Source: JANSXG01 sp965652425 (GTDB lineage: Bacteria; Planctomycetota; Phycisphaerae; Phycisphaerales; UBA1924). Taken from it: a DNA stretch of 11,657 nucleotides. Every line of letters begins with the position of its first letter. Position 1 is the first letter of the stretch. The stretch covers positions 1 through 11,657 of the forward strand of contig CBFGVX010000089.1 in the NCBI GenBank assembly GCA_965652425.1, given 5' to 3'. Positions 5,882 through 11,657 of this stretch are shown here, piece after piece. A model generated the notes under the pieces. The model was not told where the DNA came from and ran no database searches. It was given only the letters and a program-made list of their open reading frames with translations. The translations under genes were made by a program, and so were the position numbers.

Positions 5882-7342
5882 TCAGCAGTTGTTGCCGAAA
5901 TTCGTCAGGACCATGTTCAGATCATCAAGGTTCACGGTTCCGTTGCCGTCGGCATCGCCCTCGCTGGTCTGCTGACCGAAGTTCGTCAGGACCATGTTCA
6001 GATCGTCGAGGTTCACCATCTGGTTGCCATCGACATCGCCGTCGCAGGGCGCTTCACAGGAATCCGGGATGCCGTTGCCGTTCACATCGGCGACGGATCC
6101 GTCGAGGATTTCCGCGGCGTCTTCGATGCCGTTCCCGTTGCAGTCCACGAAGGGACCGTTGCGCGGGATGATCTTGAACACACGGCCGTTGAACAGCGAG
6201 CACATGTAGATCTCGCCGTACGCATCCTCACCGAAGGAGCTCAGCCCGGACAGCCCGGTTCCCCCCTGGAATGCCAACTCGGAGGTCCGCTCGGCGAATT
6301 CGACCACACCGTCGCCACCATCCGAACGGAACGACCAGATGCGGCTGGAGCAGTAATCACCGAAGAAATAGGTGCCCTCGAGGCCGGGGATGCCGACACC
6401 GCGATAGATCACGCCGCCGGTGATGGAGCAGTTCCCGCCGCTGCGGGCGTAGGTGTAGATCGGGAAGGTCATGGTGCTCGACGGAGCGCACCCGGAAGTG
6501 TTGTAGGTGTTGTTGCCCTCGTAGCAGCGCCATCCGTAGTTCTCGCCGCCGACCGACGAGGCCAACTGAAGGTTGATCTCCTCGCGGGAGTTCTGGCCCA
6601 CATCGGCGATCCACAGATCTCCTGTTTCACGGTCGAAGGAGCACCGCCACGCGTTGCGAAGACCGTACGCCCAGATCTCATCGCTGCCGGTCGCGTCGAC
6701 GAAGGGGTTGTCCTGCGGAATACCGTACTGCCCGCCCGGACCGTTGTTCCCATCCACATCGATGCGCAGCATCTTGCCCAGGAGCACGCCGGTGTTCTGT
6801 GCGCGGTTCCCCGGATCACCCGAGCTTCCTCCGTCACCCGTTGAGTAGTACAGGTATCCGTCCACGGGGCTGAACCCGATCCAGCCGCCGTTGTGGTTTG
6901 AATACGGCTGGCTGATCGAGAGCATGACCTGACCGGAATTCACATCCGCGATATTGGGATCGTCGCTGACGGAATACCGCGCGATTCGGCTCACGCCGTT
7001 CACGCCGGTGTAGCTCACATAGAAGTAGCCGTTCTCCTCGTAGTTGGGATGGAAGGCCAGACCGAGCAGGCCCCGCTCGCCGCCGCTGGTCACGATGCTC
7101 TGGATGTTGAGGAAGATGGACATCTGGTCCGTCTTCTTGTTGAGCACTCGAACGCGACCGACCTGCTCGACGATGAAGATGCGATCAAAATCGCCGGGGG
7201 CGTGCGTCACATACAGCGGGCTGGTCAGCCCGCTCGCGACCAGTTCGGTGGTCATCGCGGGGATGCCGTTTCCGGCCAGTACACCCGACGAGCAAAGGGT
7301 AAGTGCGGCAGAGGCGATCACGCCGCTCATGAGCTTATTCAT
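5882..7342 (-). CDS. GSDH-family (PQQ-type) sugar dehydrogenase with dockerin-like tail
   Basis: This exported 486-residue protein has a glucose/sorbosone dehydrogenase six-bladed propeller, the PQQ-dependent soluble aldose dehydrogenase family that includes YliI. The signal peptide runs to about residue 23 (SSGVLA|GN). Family marks include FIVEQVGRVRVL, GGERGLLGLAFHPNY, STGDGGSSGDPGNRAQN, LLGKMLRIDVDG, and GLRNAWRCSFDRETGDLWIADVGQ. Residues 400-434 carry two DCNGNGIxD/DVNGNGIPD calcium-binding-type repeats. Residues 435-486 are two dockerin-like EF-hand repeats (GDVDGN / GDADGN, each ending VLTNFG), and the protein ends in Cys. It probably oxidises sugars or aldehydes outside the cytoplasm, with the tail mediating attachment or assembly. 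Start at 7342 has AGGAG seven bases upstream. PQQ dependence and substrate are inferred from the family. Terminators on both sides suggest a single-gene unit. Confidence 0.92.
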   Translation of the reverse strand: MNKLMSGVIASAALTLCSSGVLAGNGIPAMTTELVASGLTSPLYVTHAPGDFDRIFIVEQVGRVRVLNKKTDQMSIFLNIQSIVTSGGERGLLGLAFHPNYEENGYFYVSYTGVNGVSRIARYSVSDDPNIADVNSGQVMLSISQPYSNHNGGWIGFSPVDGYLYYSTGDGGSSGDPGNRAQNTGVLLGKMLRIDVDGNNGPGGQYGIPQDNPFVDATGSDEIWAYGLRNAWRCSFDRETGDLWIADVGQNSREEINLQLASSVGGENYGWRCYEGNNTYNTSGCAPSSTMTFPIYTYARSGGNCSITGGVIYRGVGIPGLEGTYFFGDYCSSRIWSFRSDGGDGVVEFAERTSELAFQGGTGLSGLSSFGEDAYGEIYMCSLFNGRVFKIIPRNGPFVDCNGNGIEDAAEILDGSVADVNGNGIPDSCEAPCDGDVDGNQMVNLDDLNMVLTNFGQQTSEGDADGNGTVNLDDLNMVLTNFGNNC

Positions 7343-7430
7343 TGGTCACTCCTGGTTCGTTCTCTCACATCTCGTACGGTCTCGCGAAAGCGCCCACCCC
7401 CTGAGTCCATGGTCGGGCTCCATCGCACGG

Positions 7431-7448
7431 GTCGCGGCAAGCCGCGAC
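7431..7448. repeat. 8-base inverted repeat upstream of the sugar dehydrogenase gene
   Basis: GTCGCGGC and GCCGCGAC are perfect 8-base arms with two bases between them. It lies about 90 bases before the dehydrogenase start and just past the upstream gene's terminator, so it could be an operator or a leader hairpin. No T-run follows, so a terminator is unlikely. Confidence 0.45.
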
Positions 7449-7463
7449 ATCATTCTCTTCTGC

Positions 7464-7497
7464 AAAACCGCCCCGATACCGTTGGGCATCGGGGCGG
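7464..7497 (-). terminator. Intrinsic terminator of the secreted-protein gene
   Basis: On the minus strand CCGCCCCGAT and ATCGGGGCGG (7488-7497 and 7468-7477) form a perfect 10-base stem with a 10-base loop, followed by TTTTG. It lies about 40 bases after the stop at 7537. Confidence 0.88.
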
Positions 7498-7536
7498 ATA
7501 TTTCTGGCCATCGGCGTTGCCGCCGAGGCGGTTCAC

Positions 7537-8961
7537 TCAGCAGTTGCTCCCGAAGTTCGTCAGGACGATGTTGAGGTCGTCGAGATCCACCGAGCCGTTG
7601 CCGTCGGCATCGCCCTCGCTGGTCTCCTGGCCGAAGTTCGTCAGAACCATGTTCAGGTCGTCGAGGTTGACCGCAAGGTTGCCATCGACATCGCCGAAGC
7701 AGTCAACGCCGAACTCGGGAACGATCGACACACCGGAGAGCGTGTCGGGACCGCCGGCCTTGAACATGCCGAGAGTCACATCGCCCTCGGTCGGGGCAAC
7801 ATCGGTGATGAAACCGAAGCTGTACATCGTGCCCCAGCGGATCGGATTGTTCTCGGTGCGCCAGACCAGCTCGTCTCCCTCGCGGGTCACGGTCCAGTCG
7901 TCGTTGGAGATGCTCGGGCCGCCGATGTAGGCGACCGGTTCATCGTGATGGAACACGCCGTGGAAACGGGTGCTCACGAGACCTGCGTCCGCCGGCAGAG
8001 GAACCCGGAACTCGTCGATCTGACGATCCATGTCGATGTTCTTGACCGAATAGCTGTAGCGGTACTGATCACGCGAGTACTGCTCGGCGTGAGCCGAAAC
8101 GATCGCGCGGCCGTCGGGAGACTCGAATTCGACCACCGGCAGCTCCTGTGCGATCTCGGTGATCACGGAGCCGGGACGGGCATCGAAGATCAGGAAGTTC
8201 TGATTGACAGTTCCGCTCTGACCGGTCTGGCTGAACGACCAGCCGCTGCCGGACTGGAGCGGAGTCATCGGCTTCCAGCCGGCGCTGTTGTAGACGCAGA
8301 CATCATCCTTCGCGACATAAAACGCCTCGAAGAAGTAGCTGGCGCCGGGGTTGAGAGCGGGGTTCAGATCCTCATCCATGATCTGCATGTGACGCGACAC
8401 GCCGGAGGTCGGCGCGTTGCCGGTCTGGAACACCGAGCCCTGGTACGACCAGTCGCCGGTCCACGGGTTGATCTCGTAACGAGGAGCGAGACCGCTCTTG
8501 CTGGCGTTCAGTCCGGGGCTGTAGGTGTCCGTGCAGCCGATGCCCAGCCACTGGCCGTTGGTGCCCTGGCAACCGCCGACCGACGAGTCGAAGCACTGGC
8601 TGCTGGAGAGGGCGAAGAACCCGTGCTTGACCCAGCCCTGGGCAATCTGATCAAACTGATTGTCCATCACGCGATACACATTGAAGGTGATGAACGGGTG
8701 ATCAGGGTTGGGGTCCGAGAACCACAGAAGTCGCTCGGTGCCAACATTCCACGAAGTCGTCCCCACCGTCAGACCGCTGATGCCCTGAGCGTTGCTGCGG
8801 CTGACCTGCCCGAGGCCGTACACCTGGCACAGCGTCACATCCGGACCGTCACCGGGGATCGCGCACAGATCACCGGCGTTGTAGTCGCTGCCAAACGCCA
8901 GGGCCGAACCCGCGCACACGGCCAGTGCCGTAAAACCCACATATTTTCGCGAAATCTTCAT
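7537..8961 (-). CDS. Secreted protein of unknown function with dockerin-like tail
   Basis: This 474-residue exported protein begins with a clear signal peptide (MKISRKYVGFTALAVCAGSALA|FGSD). I chose the start at 8961 over an in-frame ATG at 9102 because the signal peptide begins there and GAGAGG lies about 10 bases upstream. The first half contains VGTTSWNVGTERLLWFSDPN, FNVYRV..QFDQIAQGWVKHG, and a Cys-rich QWLGIGCTDTYSPGLNAS segment. I recall similar arrays (NMYR...FEQIG.SWLKHGF...LGVGCSDPYSASLN) in secreted planctomycetal proteins with no assigned function. The second half looks like a beta-rich domain. Residues 423-474 are two dockerin-like calcium-binding repeats (GDVDGN/GDADGN, each ending VLTNFG), again ending in Cys. 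The tail is nearly the same as that of the sugar dehydrogenase downstream, so both may dock to the same partner or be sorted the same way. Its job is unknown. Confidence 0.85.
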   Translation of the reverse strand: MKISRKYVGFTALAVCAGSALAFGSDYNAGDLCAIPGDGPDVTLCQVYGLGQVSRSNAQGISGLTVGTTSWNVGTERLLWFSDPNPDHPFITFNVYRVMDNQFDQIAQGWVKHGFFALSSSQCFDSSVGGCQGTNGQWLGIGCTDTYSPGLNASKSGLAPRYEINPWTGDWSYQGSVFQTGNAPTSGVSRHMQIMDEDLNPALNPGASYFFEAFYVAKDDVCVYNSAGWKPMTPLQSGSGWSFSQTGQSGTVNQNFLIFDARPGSVITEIAQELPVVEFESPDGRAIVSAHAEQYSRDQYRYSYSVKNIDMDRQIDEFRVPLPADAGLVSTRFHGVFHHDEPVAYIGGPSISNDDWTVTREGDELVWRTENNPIRWGTMYSFGFITDVAPTEGDVTLGMFKAGGPDTLSGVSIVPEFGVDCFGDVDGNLAVNLDDLNMVLTNFGQETSEGDADGNGSVDLDDLNIVLTNFGSNC

Positions 8962-9313
8962 CTGTACAGTACCTCTCCGGTGATGGACACGGCCAGTTGG
9001 TACGCCCGGCCGAGCAGTGCCTGATGCCCTTCGTGCGGCATACGATCGAACAGCGAAAATCAGCCCCCCACATTGCATCCCGGCAGCATCGGCGGAGCAC
9101 ACACCCCTGCGTAGCCGTTTTCGCTATACCGACCATACACCCACTTTCGACACCGCTCAATGAATTCACGCCATCCAAAGGCACTCCGCCCAAAGATGGT
9201 TCAACCTCAGCATTCCGTACAAAAACCGGGATCGCGGGCCATACCCAGCCGTGATCGACCCGATAATCCCCTTGCTTTCAACAATTTGCCAGATCCAGTC
9301 TTAATTCATACCC
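8962..9313. promoter_or_regulatory. Divergent intergenic region
   Basis: These 352 bases separate the minus-strand secreted-protein gene from the plus-strand polyferredoxin gene and must hold promoters for both. I see no gene. On the minus strand TTGAGC (9155-9160) and TATGGT (9132-9137), 17 bases apart, are a candidate promoter with a leader of about 165 bases. On the plus side TTAATT (9301-9306) lies just before the polyferredoxin ATG and could be a -10 for a leaderless message. Both are weak calls. A CTGTACAG palindrome (8962-8969) sits between ribosome binding site and start of the secreted-protein gene. Confidence 0.35.
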
Positions 9314-11539
9314 ATGGCCAGACACCGCACCACATCCCCGGATACGCAGAGCGTGCCGCTCCAGGTGATCCAGCCGCGCCACTCCCAAAAACCCCATTCT
9401 CGCATGGGCAAATGGAGGGCCATCGTCCTCATCGCGATCCACATCGCCATCGCCGCCCGGATCGCACAATGGCAGATGACCGGAAGCGCCATCAGCCCGA
9501 TCGAGCCCTCCGAGTCCATGCAGACCCTCGAAACCGGAATCATCAACGCAGGATTCGTGTTCTTCCTGTCGGCCATCCTCCTCACGATGGTCTTCGGACG
9601 CTTCATCTGCGGCTGGGCCTGCCACATCGTCGCCCTCCAGGACTTCTGCGGCTGGATCATGAAGAAGTGCGGCATCCGCCCCACCCCCTTCCGCTCGCGT
9701 CTGCTCGTCCTCGTGCCGCTCGGACTGGCCCTCTACATGTTCGTCTGGCCCACTTTCAAACGCGTTGCCCTCGTCCCCACCCTCGATCGCTTCGCCCCGG
9801 CGATCGCCGACCTGATCGGAAGGCCCGCACCCTTCCCCGTCGACGGCTTCCGCACCGAGTTCATCGTCGAGGACTTCTGGGCCACCTTCCCTGGTCTCTT
9901 CATCGCGATCCCGTTCCTGCTCATCATCGGTTTCGCCAGCGTCTACTTCCTCGGCGCCAAAGGATTCTGCACCTACGGCTGCCCCTACGGCGGCTTCTTC
10001 TATCCCGCCGACCGCCTCTCGGTCGCGCGCATCGTCGTCGACGACGAGAAGTGCGACTCCAACGGACACTGCACCGCCGTCTGCACCTCCAATGTGCGCG
10101 TCCACGAAGAGATCAAGGATTTCGGCAGCGTCGTCGACCCCGGCTGCATGAAGTGCCTCGATTGCATCAGCGCCTGCCCCACCAACGCGCTCGCCCTGAA
10201 GTTCGCAAAGCCGCAGATCCTCAACCGCAAGCCGCGTCGCAAACGCAAACCCCGCTCATTCGACCTGTCGTGGCCGGAAGAGATCGGGCTCGCGCTGGTC
10301 TTCCTGATCACACTCCTCGCGACCCGCGGCCTGTACGCCGTCGTCCCCCTGCTCATGGCGGCGGGCATCGCGGGCATCGTGACCTTCCTCGCCTACAAAG
10401 CGTGGCGAACCGTCCGAGTCGAGAATGTCCGCTTCCACGGATTCCAGCTCCGCCTGCGAGGCAGAACCACGCCGACCGGCTGGGCGTGGCTCACGCTCAC
10501 CACGATCGTCCTCCTGCTGGTCGGCCACTCCCTCGCCGTGAACCAGTACCGCTGGCGCGCTGACCACGCCTTCGAGCGCTTCGAGCTTTCCAAGGCATCG
10601 CTGTTCGCCCCGTCGCCACCCAGTTTCGAGCAGGACAAGATCGACCGCATGCGCTCGACACTGGACCTCTACGGCAAAGCTTCGCCCATCTCCGAAGGCG
10701 GCATCGGTCTCGCGCCCAACGCCGAGTCCATGCTGCGCATGGCCCTGCTCCACCTCGCCCTCGGCGAGCCCGCCGATTCGGTCGCGCTCCTCGAGCGCGT
10801 CGGACGCATCGCCGGCGAAGCCGATGAACTCACCGCCGATCGCGAGCAGGTCCGCATCCTCGCCGGCCTCGCCGTCGCCCGTCTCGCCCAGAACCGCCCC
10901 GGCGTCACACGCGCCGAGATCGAGCAGGCCTTCGCCTCGACCCGCGAGCAGACCGAACGCGCCATCGAGAACATGCGCGTTGCGCTCACCGAGAACCCCG
11001 ACTGGTGGGCCACACGCGAGCGCCTGATCGATGTCCTCACGCAGACCGGCCGCCCGACCCTCGGCGTCGAGGAAGCCGATCGCGCCCTCGAGACCATCCC
11101 CGACACCCGCAAGTTCGCCCGGGCCCGGGGCCGCGCCCTGCTCGACAAGTCCCGCGCCCTCCGCGCCATGGGCGACCCGGCCGGCGCGTTCGATGCGCTC
11201 CAAGAGGCCGCCGAAGTCTCCCCGCGCGACGCCGTCATCCGCGAGAACCTCGCCGCGGCGTACGCCCAGTACAAGCGCGACCCCGACGCCGCAGTCAGAG
11301 AACTCCTCACCGCCATCCAGCTCCAGCGCAGCTCCGCCGACCGCTACGAACGCCTTGCAGCACTGCTCATCAGCGCCGGACGCAACGACGAAGCGCTCGA
11401 TGCCTTCTCAGAAGCCCTGAAGCGCGTCGACGACAAGTCGGCCTTCGCCGAGCGCATCGAACAGAACCTGATCCGCAGCAATATGACCGAACTCGCCGAG
11501 GAGTGGCGGGAGAGACAGTCAGAATTGTTCGGGGATTAA
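9314..11539 (+). CDS. Membrane polyferredoxin (NapH/CcoG-like) fused to TPR domain
   Basis: This is a 741-residue integral membrane iron-sulfur protein. Likely membrane segments are about residues 35-52, 78-97, 130-146, 192-214, 322-338, 341-359 and 390-407. FGRFICGWACH (Cys99, Cys103) and CTYGCPYG (Cys219, Cys223) are the paired motifs of the NapH/CcoG/NosR-type Fer4_5 family. A ferredoxin segment follows: C247-x5-C253-x3-C257, then a complete CMKCLDCISACP (Cys278, 281, 284, 288). The first site has Asn250 where the second cysteine would be. After the last membrane helix, residues about 468-705 contain helical TPR-like pairs (LALGEPADSVALLERV, RALRAMGDPAGAFDALQEA, LLISAGRNDEALDAFSEALK). The protein probably passes electrons across or along the membrane while the TPR part binds a partner. 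The ATG at 9314 is the first after an in-frame TAA but has no ribosome binding site, so the message may be leaderless, or Met31 may be used. No partner genes are adjacent. Confidence 0.88.
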   Translation: MARHRTTSPDTQSVPLQVIQPRHSQKPHSRMGKWRAIVLIAIHIAIAARIAQWQMTGSAISPIEPSESMQTLETGIINAGFVFFLSAILLTMVFGRFICGWACHIVALQDFCGWIMKKCGIRPTPFRSRLLVLVPLGLALYMFVWPTFKRVALVPTLDRFAPAIADLIGRPAPFPVDGFRTEFIVEDFWATFPGLFIAIPFLLIIGFASVYFLGAKGFCTYGCPYGGFFYPADRLSVARIVVDDEKCDSNGHCTAVCTSNVRVHEEIKDFGSVVDPGCMKCLDCISACPTNALALKFAKPQILNRKPRRKRKPRSFDLSWPEEIGLALVFLITLLATRGLYAVVPLLMAAGIAGIVTFLAYKAWRTVRVENVRFHGFQLRLRGRTTPTGWAWLTLTTIVLLLVGHSLAVNQYRWRADHAFERFELSKASLFAPSPPSFEQDKIDRMRSTLDLYGKASPISEGGIGLAPNAESMLRMALLHLALGEPADSVALLERVGRIAGEADELTADREQVRILAGLAVARLAQNRPGVTRAEIEQAFASTREQTERAIENMRVALTENPDWWATRERLIDVLTQTGRPTLGVEEADRALETIPDTRKFARARGRALLDKSRALRAMGDPAGAFDALQEAAEVSPRDAVIRENLAAAYAQYKRDPDAAVRELLTAIQLQRSSADRYERLAALLISAGRNDEALDAFSEALKRVDDKSAFAERIEQNLIRSNMTELAEEWRERQSELFGD

Positions 11540-11555
11540 TCAACACCACACCAGC

Positions 11556-11616
11556 GGGTGCCGGGGTCTGAGCGCAGCGAAGGCCCCGCTTGCAGAAAGG
11601 TTGGGTGCCGGGGTCT
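11556..11616 (+). repeat. 14-base direct repeat (two copies)
   Basis: GGGTGCCGGGGTCT occurs at 11556-11569 and again at 11603-11616. Both copies lie in the non-coding tail after the polyferredoxin gene, and each forms the left arm of a hairpin (next two entries). The arrangement suggests a small dispersed repeat unit rather than one transcription terminator. Confidence 0.75.
11562..11588 (+). repeat. Hairpin after the polyferredoxin gene (first repeat copy)
   Basis: CGGGGTCT pairs with AGGCCCCG (one G-U pair) around an 11-base loop GAGCGCAGCGA, 22 bases after the stop codon. It could help end the transcript, but CTTGCAG follows rather than a T-run, so it is not a clear intrinsic terminator. 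Confidence 0.45.
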
Positions 11617-11628
11617 TCTATGAAGACC
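11612..11628 (+). repeat. Hairpin in second repeat copy
   Basis: GGTCTTC and GAAGACC are perfect 7-base arms around TAT. The left arm is the end of the second 14-base repeat copy. No T-run follows (TGTCGCC). Confidence 0.5.
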
Positions 11629-11657
11629 TGTCGCCTGTCAAGTGATCGCGGATCGGT

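Noticed and set aside
5414..6844. Long plus-strand open frame opposite the acylase start and the sugar dehydrogenase
   Set aside because: It spans two minus-strand genes and their terminator, with repetitive low-information sequence mirroring the dockerin tail.
3427..8961. One operon of acylase, dehydrogenase and secreted protein
   Set aside because: Intrinsic terminators after 7537 and 5882 separate the genes, and each has its own upstream gap.
7945..9024. Plus-strand open frame opposite the secreted protein
   Set aside because: Shadow frame; the minus strand has signal peptide, ribosome site and recognised C-terminal repeats.

Overview
The window looks like a piece of a Planctomycetota chromosome, most likely class Phycisphaerae. 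The main clue is a pair of neighbouring secreted proteins. Both end in a doubled, calcium-binding, dockerin-like tail (GDxDGN..VNLDDLN.VLTNFG, twice) of a type common in that group, and one also carries DCNGNGIxD-type repeats. High GC coding sequence and the tyrosine recombinase subtype fit the same assignment. The taxonomy is an inference from protein style, not from a marker gene.

Left part (1-3290) looks like one end of an integrated element. It holds a 134-codon minus-strand gene of uncertain, faintly ClpP-like character (83-487). A roughly 670-base stretch follows with no convincing gene but several hairpins. An AT-rich promoter/operator region then leads into a small HTH_17/excisionase-type DNA-binding protein (1252-1587), a possible 46-codon ORF with a good ribosome binding site, and a tyrosine recombinase (1776-2909) that ends at a strong intrinsic terminator. 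After the terminator come three tandem 11-base repeats and several short inverted repeats, and then a tRNA-Val(GAC) gene on the minus strand (3290-3363) whose 3' end faces the integrase. This arrangement (xis-like gene, int, repeats, tRNA 3' end) is the classic layout of an integrative element inserted in a tRNA gene. The far attachment site is not visible here.

Middle part (3427-8961) holds three minus-strand genes for exported proteins, each with its own signal peptide and ribosome binding site: a penicillin/AHL-acylase-like Ntn hydrolase, a GSDH-family (PQQ-type) sugar dehydrogenase with the dockerin-like tail, and a secreted protein of unknown function with the same tail. Intrinsic terminators follow the last two, so they are probably separate transcription units rather than one operon. 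The acylase has a one-base frame disruption near its C-terminus (about 3661-3680). The conserved PGGQSG end is still present, but in another frame.

Right part (9314-11539) is one long plus-strand gene for a membrane polyferredoxin of the NapH/CcoG type fused to a TPR domain. A non-coding tail follows, with two copies of a 14-base repeat, each opening a hairpin. No CRISPR array, rRNA or insertion sequence was seen. The most useful leads are the tRNA-Val element end with its unstudied repeats, the altered recombinase active-site box, the frameshifted acylase, the cysteine-deficient ferredoxin site, and the matched C-terminal tails of adjacent exported proteins.
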